64,000 nucleotides of DNA from Branchiostoma floridae (Eukaryota > Chordata > Leptocardii > Amphioxiformes > Branchiostomatidae): assembly GCF_000003815.2 (NCBI RefSeq), contig NC_049984.1, positions 19,777,939-19,841,938 on the forward strand, written 5' to 3'. This document shows positions 33,276 through 44,788 of this stretch, in pieces; within the stretch, counting starts at the first letter, position 1, and each line of letters starts with the position of its first letter. Position numbers and translations under genes: made by a program. Under the pieces are notes generated by a model. The model searched no databases. It was not told the origin of the DNA and was given only the letters and a program-made list of their open reading frames with translations.

Positions 33276-33688
33276 CTTTGAACGAAGAATCACAGTTTTA
33301 ACTTCTGTTCCAGCCATGCTAGGTAGCTACGAGCGCATGTCACCTTCCCATGTAACTGCCCCGTCCAGACAGAGCCACAGGTGAAGTTGCCTGTCCAAGA
33401 AGGATCGTGCGCTGTGACACTGCGATATGTGAACGACCAAACAGAAAAAAGCGAGTTAACTATATACCACAGTACAATATAACATAATACAGTACAATAC
33501 CATACAATACAATTCAAGTAATTATTGATACGATACGGCACTTTGTGGCTCACGAGTGTTGGCCCCTGAAAAGAGCCTTGGTTGGACGGGACGGTGTTGG
33601 TTTTACATCCATGTGTGTCCAAGGTATGGCTTCCCCGTGGGTTGGGGAACTTGTGCCTCACAAGCTTGACCACATATTTGTGCATAAG

Positions 33689-35190
33689 CTATCCTGCCAA
33701 GTACCTGTCCAAGTACCGGTCAGTATCGTCCCTTTTGGGGACATTAGGAAGATCAGGATTTTTGGTCCTTAACAAGCTATGGGCAAACTTTAGGTGACTT
33801 TCTAGAGCATCCTGCTTTCCTAAAAGCATTGCCACCGCACCAAAATTGCCAGCATTTCTGTATGTCTTCAATGATTCTTGAATTATTTGAAGCTCTTTTA
33901 CTCCAGTCTCTATGAGGCGACGTACGTCATAGGATGTCATTCTCAGCTCCTCCTCTGCACTGCGCTTCAAACATAAAACTTCAATGGCTTGTCACCGTAC
34001 CAATCTAGGGACAGCCCCATCGTCCTGTGGACAAATATCAAAAGGACCAAATGAGTGACCTTATTTTGGAACCTTTCGAAGGACCTTTCACTGGAGCTGT
34101 CCCCATCTTGCCAGTGCACGTGGGCCTCGAAACCTTTTCCTTTCAGTTCATGCCAGATTAGCTCGAACCCGTAGCCCTCAGCTGCCTTGGCTGTGCCTTC
34201 GAACAGCGAGATGTCTGATGTGGATGAATCCTCACCGCGCATGCAGAGGTGGACAGCAGCTATAAGGGCATTCTTCTTGTAGTCCACAACAAGAACTGTC
34301 ATATTCTTGCTGTGATACCCCCTTGTGTGGTACACCCCGTCCCCTGAAGTCACTGCCTTCTTCCAGCTGCCAACCACGGATGGATCCATCTCTTTCATGT
34401 CCGAGCGAGCCTTTTGGATCTTTGTGTTGAGAATATCGTGGATGTGTGGATAAGCTTTTGTCAAAATGTCATAGTACATTGTTTTTGAGAACACAGGGAT
34501 GCCGAGCCCTAGCTCGAAAACCTTGTTGTACCCCTCAAATCGCTCACACCCATCTCCTCTAGCACATCTGCCCACTTCCAGTTCACTGCATATAGCTCAT
34601 GTTTATCGCAGCGCCCTCTACAAGCTGCATGTTTCCTTTCCCTGACATTGTCCGTCTGCCCCCGAAGGTTCTCATTGACGTAGCTGCGGAGGATCTTGTC
34701 CCTAGCTTCAGGTGTCATCGACTTGTGCTCGAGAACGTTCACCATGGACTTGGCCATCCTGAATTTAATGGCTTTCACTGCTTCCTCATAATTAACAGCA
34801 GCAGGGAGAATTGGGCCGTCACCCCTGCCTGGTGCAATGGTATCTAACATCTCCTCCACTCCTTTTTTGTGTTCCTTAGCAGCGCTAATCTTCAAGCAGA
34901 TCCTACGGTAATGGTGATTGTGCAGTCGCTCATCCTCTTTTCACCTTCCTCTTTGCTACATTACTAATTGATTCGTTTCTCAGGTGGCTTATGAGGTGTG
35001 CGGTGAAGATATGAGTTGTTGGTCCCATATTGTTCAGGAAATGAAGGTCCCTCTTTATTGTGGAGTGTATCTGCATCGCAGTCTGGCTGTTAACAATACC
35101 ATGTATCTGCTCTTCATGGAGACACTGAGCATCTGACATAAGCTTAGCGTGTACTTCCCTTCGTCCTTTTACAACTGAGTCAATTGACAA
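33689..35190 (-). pseudogene. DDE-type (Mutator-like) transposase relic
   Basis: Read on the minus strand: SIDSVVKGRREVHAKLMSDA... (35190-34940), KEHKKGVEEMLDTIAPGRGD... (34895-34540), FELGLGIPVFSKTMYYDILT... and KKAVTSGDGVYHTRGYHSKN, ISLFEGTAKAAEGYGFELIW, EAHVHWQDGDSSSERSF (34540-33970), then a final piece to 33689. The T-S-D-G-x-Y-x-T-R-G-Y-H-S-x-N block followed by a W-Q-D-G-D-S-S block is the arrangement of the first and second acidic clusters in Mutator-like RNase H-fold transposases. Frame changes occur near 34945 and 34545, and the piece after residue LVLLIF ends at a stop. No intact catalytic third acid or terminal repeats were located. Confidence 0.6.
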
Positions 35191-35326
35191 CTAGTGGTTC
35201 TGTATGGCCTACATTTGTAGCATTATTCACTGGAAAAAATACACGTAACAAGCTATGCACGTCCAAAACTTAAAGGATTTGTTGGCTCTGCGTATGACGG
35301 AACCCGACCCGACAAAGTCCGCTAAA

Positions 35327-35563
35327 TCAGCGGCATGTACCTTCACCCTCAAGCATCGTTGCAACCTGATATGCTGGCTGGGTGGCAGCGCGATCACCCA
35401 GGAAGGAGTGGATGGGGTTGAAATACTCCCAGGCGCTTCTGCCATTGCCGCTTTTGCTGTTTGCATTTCTGGTTTCGTCGGTAGGAATATTTCCGGTCAC
35501 GAATCTTTTAATGACTTGTTGGTAGCTTAGAGAGCGACGGACACGCCTATGTGCACGGCACAT
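35327..35563 (-). CDS. Trihelix/SANT-like DNA-binding fragment
   Basis: The minus-strand open segment reads RRVRRSLSYQQVIKRFVTGN, then RNANSKSGNGRSAWEYFNPI and HSFLGDRAATQPAYQVATML. The S-G-x-G-R-x-x-W-x-(Y/F)-F-x-x-(I/M)-x-x-x-L-G-x-R-x-A-T-x-P signature is that of the third helix and tail of Myb/SANT-like trihelix domains found at the N-terminus of many animal transposases and MSANTD proteins. The expected first helix with W-(T/S)-x-x-E is not in frame upstream, where several stops appear, so the domain is broken or split by an intron. Its position upstream of the transposase relic suggests they once belonged together. Confidence 0.5.
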   Translation of the reverse strand: MCRAHRRVRRSLSYQQVIKRFVTGNIPTDETRNANSKSGNGRSAWEYFNPIHSFLGDRAATQPAYQVATMLEGEGTCR

Positions 35564-35569
35564 CTTTCT

Positions 35570-37030
35570 ACAAACTCTCTTCGCAACGTCAAGTCGGCAA
35601 GTGCCTTAAATGCATCTACATCCGGTGACGCTCCGACTTGGTCCACCGTTATTGGCGGTGCTGTGGCTCATCTTCTGTCCGAAACATTAGAGAAGTGTTT
35701 TCACTTCGAATGGGCACGTTTCTTCGTCACGTTTCTAGGATCACCCGTTTGAAGTTGTTAGAAGTGGGTGCTATCTCTCGCAACTCGTACCGCGTTCGTT
35801 TCAGTAAGCTCTTGATACGCTGGAACAGCCAAGTTCCAAAAGTAGAGCTGCCGAGATCACTATAGAGGAATGCCCATGTGTCTTGAACATTGAAAAAAAA
35901 ATGACAGAAAATATTATGCACACAAGCATCTTTTTGGTTGATATCTGTATACATGTAAGTATGAATGATGAAAAAGATATGAAGCAAAAAAAGGCAACCA
36001 TTAAACAACAATTAGCCTTAGTGCAACGTTTTCCTGAACTGAAATTGCAGGATATTTCAGTGCCATTGACAGCCTGTAAGGTAAAGGCTGATTCCCCAAG
36101 AATGTCAACCAATGGCCGAATTTCTGATCTTGGAAGATACTTCACTCCAATTGGACTGTTAAACAAAGCAATTTGCACTGCGACGTTTGGCACTGCAGCT
36201 TTGGCACCTGCTCCATAGAAAACTTTGTGCTGGGCGATACTTACACGCAGGTGTCACCCACATGTGTCTCTGCAGAAGCAGTGTCAAATCATCATGCTAA
36301 AATTAAGGAGAACCATTTATTGTTGATGCAAACCCTGAATTGTCTGACTGGATTCAAACATGCAACTTAACCTCTTACAACTATCTTGTCCTTGCAGCCT
36401 TTCTGCACCCATTCCTCTAGGCTCCCCCAATTTGACGCCTTCTGGTCATCCCTCTACGACAACATTCTTTTCCACCTTTGAGTAGGGAAATGGTGCCTTG
36501 GCTCCTGATGCTGACATCCTCTGGCTGAGATGCGTATGTGTGGAGGATTGCCATCTCCTTCCCAGTCACAATCCTGAAGCATCTGTCCAGGAAACGCTGA
36601 AGTGTTTTAGTGCAGAAGACATTCCACACAGATATAATGAGCACCATGCTGTTGTCAGTCAATCGGAGATTAACTTTGTTATTGTGATAAAGGAAACATT
36701 TGATTGTGAATAACGGGATGTTACGTGAGGTACACTGGTCGTTTGTTACAAGGACACAAAGGGCATTGGCATTTGTCCTTTCTTTGAATGGTGGACAACA
36801 GTCTTCCACAACATCCTTCATGCCAGGTGCATCTATGATAGATGTTACAGCTTCAGTTGACAATACAGGATATGCCTACCTGCTGTATTGTATGCAAGAA
36901 TGGCAAATGGTTATAAATTAATTTTCAAGGGCAAGTGATATTATAATGACATAGCTTTTTTTGCAGATGAGACGAATAGAAAGCGGTGTGTGTGTGTGTC
37001 TTTTGAGGAATGTTTTGTCGTAAGATCTAG
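35570..37030. other. No gene confidently recognised
   Basis: Several moderately long open stretches occur on both strands (for example minus 36417-36863) but none shows a domain, consistent splice borders or a paralogue elsewhere in the window. A short GT repeat lies near 36985. Some of this is likely degraded intron or exon material of the minus-strand gene ending at 37.1-38.7 kb. Confidence 0.4.
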
Positions 37031-38103
37031 GTTTTGCCGTACAATATATCAACTTCATATCCCTAAATACAGTACCCTGTTTAGAAAAACAACAGATAAA
37101 GGATAAGGTGATCTAGTGTTACACTTCCAACATCATGTCTTCAGCAGGTATCAAATTCAACATATGAACATATGTAGATATATATGAAATTACCTGCTCG
37201 GTCCACTTGCTGTGGTTGTACCCTCCCCCCTTCTGCGTGGCCAAGTGGTACCGCCTCGTCTGCACATGTTGTTTTTTTTCAATCGTCTCACAATTCACAT
37301 AATGCAAGAACGGATGTTCTTCAAGCTGTTCTTCAAGCTGGTCTTCAAGCTGGTCTTCAAGCTGGTCTTCAAGCTGGTCTTCAAGCTGGTCTTCAAGCTG
37401 GTCTTCAAGCTGGTCTTCAAGCTGGTCACCAGGTTTTGCCGTACAATATATCAACTTCATATCCCTAAATACAGTACCCTGTTTAGAAAAACAACAGATA
37501 AAGGATAAGGTGATCTAGTGTTACACTTCCAACATCATGTCTTCAGCAGGTATCAAATTCAACATATGAACATATGTAGATATATATGAAATTACCTGCT
37601 CGGTCCACTTGCTGTGGTTGTACCCTCCCCCCTTCTGCGTGGCCAAGTGGTACCGCCTCGTCTGCACATGTTTTTTTTTTCAATCGTCTCACAATTCACA
37701 TAATGCAAGAACGGATGTTCTTCAAGCTGTTCTTCAAGCTGGTCTTCAAGCTGGTCTTCAAGCTGGTCTTCAAGCTGGTCTTCAAGCTGGTCACCAGGTT
37801 TTGCCGTACAATATATCAACTTCATATCCCTAAATACAGTACCCTGTTTAGAAAAACAACAGATAAAGGATAAGGTGATCTAGTGTTACACTTCCAACAT
37901 CATGTCTTCAGCAGGTATCAAATTCAACATATGAACATATGTAGATATATATGAAATTACCTGCTCGGTCCACTTGCTGTGGTTGTACCCTCCCCCCTTC
38001 TGCGTGGCCAAGTGGTACCGCCTCGTCTGCACATGTTTTTTTTTTTTTCAATCGTCTCACAATTCACATAATGCAAGAACGGATGTTCTTCAAGCTGGTC
38101 ACC
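37030..38103. repeat. Tandem triplication (402/365/~307 bp) with nested 12-bp VNTR
   Basis: The segment starting ggttttgccgtacaatatat begins at 37030, 37432 and 37797. Outside the VNTR the copies are nearly identical and differ mainly in a T run and the word next to it (catgttgttttt, catgtttttt). Inside each copy the 12-bp word ttcaagctggtc repeats about nine times, six times and once. The difference between the first two copies (37 bp) equals three VNTR units plus one T. On the minus strand the VNTR reads as DQLE repeats. Confidence 0.97.
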
Positions 38104-38700
38104 AGCATGGCAGGCAAAGTCTGAAAAAATAAATGTTTGAAACTTCTAAATTCATGAAATACGTTCATAGCACAAACATGGCGTGAAGCAAGTGTGGGAG
38201 ACAGTATTCTCTGAATTTTTTTATTGTTCTATTTCTCTACTCTAAGTAGATGTTCTTATTACCTGTTACTCAATTATTTGTTGAAAGATTTTACATGCAT
38301 AGCAAAGGACTAACACTGTCTTTACATTGAATAGTTTCTTAACAATGTGTAACAATAGTTTGTATAATTAACTTACAGTGCATGTATGGCGTACAATCTT
38401 CGAGGTATGTAGTGTCTCGGAACTTCACGACCCATTGTCTGGCAGCTGCTTTATAGTTGTTATGGAGCCTTGGGTCCTTGGGCATGTCCATGATCCTCGA
38501 GAACTCCTGTGAAGAGGGCAGTATATTATGGTATGGATAAATCCTTGCACTCATTTTTGTTATTATCATTTGTTCTGCGTTTTATTAATCTTTTTCTTTA
38601 GAAGAAATTATCCAAGTACAGTACAAATTTTAAAACTTACCTGCCAAATCCCTTGAATATCAGTCAGGCGGATGTCATGCTTTCGTGACAACAGTTCACG
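37961..38700 (-). CDS. Multi-exon transposon-type gene, three exons visible
   Basis: Minus-strand exons fit together in phase. Exon 1 (38641 to at least 38700) ends IRLTDIQGIWQ before gtaagt. Exon 2 (38377-38506, after cctcttcacag) reads EFSRIMDMPKDPRLHNNYKA, then RQWVVKFRDTTYLEDCTPYM, ending one base into a codon before gtaagt. Exon 3 (37961-38120, after attttttcag) restores the frame: FACHAGDQLEEHPFLHYVNC, then after an A-run HVQTRRYHLATQKGGGYNHS and a gtaatt donor. In this copy the A-run has 13 A, which breaks the frame; the duplicated exon copy near 37185-37320 keeps it. The T-P-Y-M-H block recalls the C-terminal part of widespread transposon-linked proteins. A broken paralogue of exons 1-2 is at 5.6-5.9 kb on the plus strand. 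Confidence 0.6.
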
Positions 38701-39125
38701 CCAGATTACAGCTAACAACTGAGCACTTCAAGATGAATCATGTATCTTAATCCTCGCGATGCACAATCCGCTAGCTGCCGGCACTGATGATGCGTTCACT
38801 TAAAATATTGTTGGCAGCAATACAAATGTTCTGTGATAATGATTCAGGGACCGGGTACTGCGGCGGCGTTGGTTATCCTGGAGGTTGTCCTTGCTGGGGT
38901 ACCTAGGGGGCCTTGTTCCTCATCATGAGCCTGGGTTGCAATGTCGGCGTTTAACTCTTGTGCTTGCCCTAAAACGTCATTAAAAGCGTCATCATCTTGC
39001 TCTCCGGTCATCCTGTAGATGGAATTGCTAAGGAATGGTATCAGTTTGACAGAAACTGTTCATGTACAGATGCCATGTTTGAACACTCATGGTGCTTCTC
39101 TGTATCTGGTAGCAGTAGTGTGAAG

Positions 39126-39623
39126 CTATGAATAGAAATAAAACAATAAATTTAATGGCGTGATGACACAATAGAAATAAACACATTTTCTATCTAATAG
39201 TGTAGTCATAGCATCCCAGTCAACTTGGCATCTCCCTTTCTTTTGAGGCAGTCGATAATGCTCTGTCGGTACGCTTCCCAATGACGGAGGATGGATGGAA
39301 ACAGGAACTTCGACTGGTGGTAGAAAATGTTCTAGCAGAAAACATGGACATTCCTGTATGCTTGAACAGGGGAAACTTTTTTTTTGTGAGATTCTGACTC
39401 CAGACATGAGTATTGCAAAACTGACAAGAATGTTCCGAGCAGGGTACGTCCCAAAAACAAACGGCTGCGACCTCCACGTAAAGCTGTCCTTCCCACAGGA
39501 CTTACAGCTTTGGATAACTGTCGCTATGGTTTCTGTCTTCTTTAATTGTACCCGGGGTTTGTCCTTCTTGCACTTGAAACAGAACAAGCTGAACAGGCTG
39601 ACCAGCATGCTGTAGAACGCCAT
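39126..39623 (-). pseudogene. DDE-type transposase relic with C-x-x-C knuckles
   Basis: The minus frame reads FCFKCKKDKPRVQLKKTETI, SCKSCGKDSFTWRSQPFVFG, PARNILVSFAILMSGVRISQ. The paired C-x-x-C, the (F/W)-x-S-Q-P segment and the P-x-x-N-x-L-x-S-x-A-I-L-x-S-G block match the region just before the catalytic core of a family of transposase-like proteins common in fish and invertebrates (my recollection). After a T/A run near 39379 the sequence continues in other frames (KFPLFKHTGMSMFSARTF, then FPSILRHWEAYRQSIIDCLK), showing at least two frameshifts. The G-D-G-R catalytic segment is not found. Confidence 0.55.
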
Positions 39624-39941
39624 GAACTTGGGCTCTTCAAACCAGTGAGTTCAAGACCTAGTTGGAACTTCATATCTAGAATATATTCCAATACTTCACC
39701 TATAACAAGCAACATGCTTGGGCATGTCTTCGATTGTACATAGTGTACCGCATCACGTACCGAAAGGTTTACACTGCCTTACGGCACAGTTGAAGCAAAA
39801 GAAGGAGCATCATATCCAGGGACGCTGGGCACACATTTGTTGGGATGAACAGTTGGTATTCTGTCAACGAGCTTTGGCTGCCAGTCTACTTGGTGCCAAT
39901 GTATGATCATATGCTACCGTTGTCTTCTAACCATAAGTGAG

Positions 39942-40190
39942 TCACATGGCAGATGCCCGGACGGTATCTCTGTCCTGTTTCCGGGCCCTGTACCGTTTCA
40001 TCTTTTCTCTTGCTTGTGCAATTCTTCTCTCCCTGGCTTCATGACTCAACCAAGCTGCCGGTTTATAGTGTTTCATGCCACGTGCGGCCTCCTTTGCTTT
40101 GTACTGTTCTCCATCCTTTGCCTTCTTTCTTTCTTTGTATGCCCGCTCAATCTCTGCCCTAGCCTTGGAAGGAGGAAGGCCTGAACTCTA
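39942..40190 (-). CDS. Basic, helix-rich coding fragment
   Basis: A minus-strand frame open from about 40190 to a TGA at 39942-39944 reads KARAEIERAYKERKKAKDGE, then HYKPAAWLSHEARERRIAQA and REKMKRYRARKQDRDTVRAS. This is a long basic amphipathic helix pattern like the charged N-terminal segments found in several animal transposon proteins. It is clearly coding-like in composition. A start is not obvious, so it may be a spliced or truncated piece. It lies beside the transposase relic and the RING-like fragment, same strand. Confidence 0.4.
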
Positions 40191-40559
40191 TTGCATAGCT
40201 CGTTTACCTGCTTCTCGTGATTTCGCCGTAGGCGTGTCATGTCAGATGACGGAGGAGTGTGGTTTTGGATAGTTGATCGGACTATTGACCGTAGGTCCTG
40301 TCGTTAGAAAAGATGAGTTCAAATTCCTCCCACTTTACGGCTGTCGTGCCAGAGAAACGTGCAGCAAGAGAGGGGGGGGGGGGCTTTGGAGGGTTTGGCT
40401 CAAAATAGTGGACTAGTGATCGGGGATATCCTGGCGTTCCATCTCTCCCCCACAAGGGCAGCATATAATCGCTCAATCACAGCGGTCCCTATGGTCCTTG
40501 AGATCCTTCCGTGGTACAAGCTCGCCACAGCCAGTGTGGGTTCAGTCAACCCTCACCCG

Positions 40560-40790
40560 AGGGCAGTCGGTCATCAGGTGGTTCAGGATGTCCTCCACAG
40601 TCCCAGATGTCACACACCCAAACTGACTAATGGCTTTAAGGTGCAATGCCCAGGACCTTGAAGCCATGTTGGGGCCGGCGAGTGTGCGGGCACGCTTGCA
40701 CAGCGGTCACTCCGTGATGTGTTCAACACAGCCAGAGCACAGAGTGTGCCCGCAGGTCAGCATGTACCCGCCTACCAACAGCATGGTGTG
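40560..40790 (-). pseudogene. RING-like zinc finger fragment
   Basis: On the minus strand a frame reads GGYMLTCGHTLCSGCVEHIT, then a TGA, then PLCKRARTLAGPNMASRSWA and LHLKAISQFGCVTSGTVEDI, with LMTDCPR before another stop. The C-G-H-x-x-C-x-x-C core is the middle of a C3HC4 RING domain and the later cysteines could be the remaining ligands or a second finger, but the first C-x-x-C pair is missing and the reading is interrupted. Remnant only. Confidence 0.4.
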
Positions 40791-40996
40791 ACTGCGTAGA
40801 GAAAATATGTATCAGTGTATAAGCATTACCATTCTCGTTTAGTCGTTATGACTAGTTTTCAAACGAACTTGCATAAACTAAATGTTTGACAATAATCTCC
40901 ATTTATATGTGCAAGTACCATCTTGATGTAACACAAACACGTAAATTACAAAATTATTTACAAAGTCATAGGTACCAAAAGATCACTTTTTCAAGG

Positions 40997-41096
40997 NNNN
41001 NNNNNNNNNNNNNNNNNNNNNNNNNNNNNNNNNNNNNNNNNNNNNNNNNNNNNNNNNNNNNNNNNNNNNNNNNNNNNNNNNNNNNNNNNNNNNNNN
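40997..41096. other. Assembly gap of 100 N
   Basis: Exactly 100 N, likely a placeholder. The sequences on both sides (around 41097 and 41310) share the words 'gtgtgaacccgaaccaggag' and 'gaaacagacacatgcagatg', so this is a local duplication that may have caused the break. Confidence 0.99.
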
Positions 41097-41658
41097 GTGT
41101 GAACCCGAACCAGGAGTGAAACAGACACATGCAGATGACAGGTTTCTGTTCTGTGCTTAGGAAAAGCACTTTGTTCCGGTTGTTCTTGCAACATCATGCA
41201 GACAACTGCAACATCATGCGGACAACTGTTAAGTGCTCAAGGAAGTATTTGTTGCAGTAGACCTCTTATTATTGTATTCCATTGCCATACAGACAGTACT
41301 AGTTATTTTTATGCAAACCCGAACCAGGAGTGAAACCGACAGATGACGTGTTGTGGTAGTACGATGTCAATCAGGTAGTTCATCGTGCATTTTAAAGAAC
41401 AGGGCACACATTCTGCGGTAAGAAAACCCGTTGCTGTAAACTTTGCAGTGTAGGGCCTGTACATTGAATAATTATGACGATATTTGTACGTTATACGACA
41501 CCTACTACAGGAAATATTTCGCGTAGGGCATCCAGTTGTCGAAGGCTTAACTACTTTAACAAGTCTCACCCCAACTCAAAGTCCAACACAATTGTGTGTT
41601 CTGTGTTTGAAGCCAAGGACAACAGAGAGAAAGGGCCAAACCCAGGATTTTACTTCAG

Positions 41659-42035
41659 CTGATAGGATGGTCTGTAGACCAAGACACAACTGAAAAGATG
41701 GAGAAAGGAATAAGAGAGATCGACATCTCAACATTTTACATCAGACAGGAAGCCACAAGGGAAGCCACAAGGTCTTCAGTTGGAAGCTCAGCTGTGGCAC
41801 AAGAAAGGAGAGACTAAAGTGGATATCCCCTCTAATGTCTTTATCCCCAAGTTTCCGCAGTTGTCTTCTGTTCGGGAATGGAGGTTTGATGCGGGTGACA
41901 ATGCAGTGACGGAACATGACACAATGGTGCAGGCTTTAAATGATGACTTGGTGAAGTGGAGTGGGACAGTGCGAGTTGGTCAGGGATTCATACCCTGGTG
42001 GGAGAACTTCCTTAAGCAGGCAAAAGGAAACTGAG
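41659..42035 (+). pseudogene. Second copy of the 4973-type exon plus continuation
   Basis: After ttttacttcag an open segment reads LIGW and continues with the same spaced pattern as at 4973 (EKMEKGIREIDISTFYIRQE). It ends at a TGA near 41815. An overlapping frame from 41780 continues PSNVFIPKFPQLSSVREWRF and TVRVGQGFIPWWENFLKQAK to 42033. The switch suggests a frameshift or alternative exon edge. Another exon-like piece follows ttctcag at 42172 (NFGVVNANLSSTEGVIGTME). It is a paralogue of the 3-5 kb plus-strand family; function unknown. Confidence 0.45.
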
Positions 42036-42279
42036 TGGAAGATAAGTACTCTCAATGGGATGGCAGATCGGGCATCTCAGGTGGAGCAACGCACACCATC
42101 GCGCGCACAGATTCATTTCAGACCCCTAAATAAATAGTTGAAGTAAATGATAACTTTAACTCTTATTCTCAGGTTAATTTTGGTGTCGTGAATGCCAATC
42201 TCAGCTCCACTGAGGGAGTGATTGGCACCATGGAGCACCTGCACAACGCTCTACCCCATCCTCTGCTGCGGGGATCAAA

Positions 42280-42640
42280 TCTCTCCACTTGAATATTCAC
42301 GGACTCGTTCCAAAGTTCGACGCCGACGGGTACAGCCAGTGGACGGACAACCACACAGGGTGGCCGCTTCACGTGAAGACCCTGCTGGGATTCTTGATCC
42401 AGGCAGTGGGCAAGGTTGGAGGACGGTCCAGGTCATCCAAGGTGTGGAGTGTGATTAAAAAAACTTGTGGACGAAGCTAAGGAAAACGCAAAAGAAACGA
42501 AATTTCGTCCGTCGGCTCTGGGCCAAGAGGTGTCCAGAGAATTGAAGGAGGGACACAAGTCGTGTTCATTCAAGTTCAGGTGGCATAAAGTAAAAGTACT
42601 CTGACCATTCCAAGTTCTACGAAATCTTGGTATGCGCATT
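42280..42640 (+). other. Open fragment, unidentified
   Basis: A frame with GLVPKFDADGYSQWTDNHTG, then PLHVKTLLGFLIQAVGKVGG is open from 42289 to 42480. Composition looks like coding sequence. It directly follows the NFGVVNANLSS exon-like piece and may be its next part in another frame. No domain recognised. Confidence 0.25.
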
Positions 42641-43451
42641 GTAAACTGCCTCTGAGACCTACAGATGAGATGTAAGTATTGTACTGTAGCAAGGATTACT
42701 TTAGCCCCTTAGCTTTTAGTTAGCGAATCGCCCCTGGGTGGACCTCTTCCTGTCTTCAATGGTACCCCCCCTCGATCGTTACGTAAAGGCGCCTTCTTTC
42801 ATGACGTCACAATGTAAATGAGTCACCGTGTTACCGCCCCCAAATTGAACTCTTCACCAATCTCAGATTTTCTGTTTGGCCACCTCTAAATTGGTATGCA
42901 AACTCAGACTAGAAAGAGCTCGGACAGACTTTCCTACTGCATCCAAGCAACTGATTTCCTGGTAAGATTTGACAGTTTCTATATTCTGGCGTTCGCTGTT
43001 GTGCCTCTAAATTCTTCGTTTCGGGAGATACTTAGATAGATACTTCCGGTTGGGTTCGGAGGTCAACCCGTAAGCACAGGATTCCTGACCGTGGGCCCTA
43101 TTTGTGTCATTAAATAAAGGAAGAATGGTGCAAACATGTCACATGCATGATCAGAAGACAGGAGTATGAGCAACTTAAAGATGGAAGCAAACTACTTTCT
43201 GCAAAATATTGCGCTACGACGTCTGATCAGATGTCGACAAATGTTTGAGAAAACAGCAAAGAAAAGACAACAGTTTGGAACTAGAGGAAATGACGCCAAG
43301 AAATCCCTAGAGGCTCGAGTGTAATAATAATAATAATATTGTATACCTTCGATATTTCTCCCTGGGCATATCTCTAATAGAAATAGTCAACGTCACCATA
43401 CTGTGTTAACAGGTTGTTGTACCTGATCTACACAGCAGTCTTAGCATCTAC

Positions 43452-43733
43452 TTGAAGCTGTATAAGCTCATGGAAAATGAGTTTCATTACATCGATTTTA
43501 AGCTGCAGTCCTACCTGGCAACAGTCTTGGAGGAAGGTGGCATCACCAAGAAGGAACTGCTGGATGACGAGCACCTTGGCAAGTTCAAGCCGTATGTGGC
43601 TGCCATCGATAAAACTCGAGAGCTGGACGACAAAGCCGACGCCCTCCAGGAGAAACTCCGTTTTACCAGACCGAATGGAGTAAAAATCGGTCATTGGACC
43701 TGTAATGTAAGTTCAGGGATGATGAGAAGATAG
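43452..43733 (+). CDS. Unidentified acidic/helical coding fragment
   Basis: A 93-residue plus-strand segment reads MKLYKLMENEFHYIDFKLQS, then LATVLEEGGITKKELLDDEH and KTRELDDKADALQEKLRFTR. It is rich in Leu, Lys, Glu and Asp with a helical pattern, consistent with a real exon, and ends at a TAG. No family recognised. 43740-44780 shows nothing clear. Confidence 0.3.
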   Translation: MKLYKLMENEFHYIDFKLQSYLATVLEEGGITKKELLDDEHLGKFKPYVAAIDKTRELDDKADALQEKLRFTRPNGVKIGHWTCNVSSGMMRR

Positions 43734-44788
43734 GACAGACCATAGAAGCCATAATGGATTTCAGAATGTTACGTCTGGCTTCGAGAGACCTTATAGCAAC
43801 AGAGGGCCAACACCATAGATCATGCTACCGAGCATAAACTAAAAGTACGGAACCGAACGTATCAAGAGCTATTTCAACAACCCTAGGGTACTAAGAATGA
43901 CAGATCTCTCCTCTAGATTAGTAGAGTCTATGAAGTCTCTTGGTATAGAGCCTACCATGATGAGGATGACCCAATCGAGAAACACATGCGGTGGAGCAAG
44001 AAGGGTGGCGTAACTTGATAACAATTTATATTCTGATAGAGAGGGTGTCACCCACAAATATCTAGATGAAGTAATATACACATTTATACCTACGTAGAAC
44101 CGAACTAAATTTGAGACTTTTTAACGACGTCCAAGGTGAACAGTTACCCATTCGAGCTCAGAAAGACAAGAGCAGCCATTTTCCAATACCTTGGAATGTG
44201 TTACACGTAAAGGAAGTACTGACAACGCAACAACAGATAACACACCAAGGTACAAATGGCGGCCAAATAGAAACAAAAAGCTGTGGAAACAAAAGCGCCA
44301 TTGCCTTGACCTGAGACATAAAGAATATTACACCTCTTGCATCATTCCATCATTATTATTGGAATAAAGACACTGCAATGGACCTCATCCTTGCCGTTGC
44401 CTTACTCTCGGTACACGAAAACCGGTGACCGGCCTCGTCCGTAATCATCGTTTACAACTTGGCGTGAGTCGGCAGGATCGGGCTGCGATAACAAGGAAAA
44501 ACAACAGAACATCATGGGGGCCGCAACTGCAAGAACACTGAAGAACACGGAACACCAAGCAAGCTACAACTGGACTGTGTGACACGGGACTGCGGCAGCA
44601 CTAAAGAACATCAAGGTAAGGGAATCTGTTGTGGGGTTGATGGAGATGCACAACAGTCGCCTTTAGTAATAGCCGAAGTTGTCATCTTGCTATAGATGTG
44701 GTAGTTGTTAGGAGGGGAGTGTTTAATGTAAGTAGTAGTTAAGTATCGATGGCAGAAGGGGGGACTTTCCGGGAATCCCCGGTTTCAC

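Noticed and set aside
37184-37508. Plus-strand frames with FKLVFKLV or LQAGLQAG repeats
   Set aside because: Shadows of the 12-bp VNTR; only the minus-strand DQLE frame fits splice borders and exon phase.
38377-38506. A RAG1-like transposase relic
   Set aside because: The LEDCTPYMH segment gave a passing resemblance, but no RAG1 zinc ligands or catalytic acids follow; it matches better the transposon-linked family seen twice in this window.
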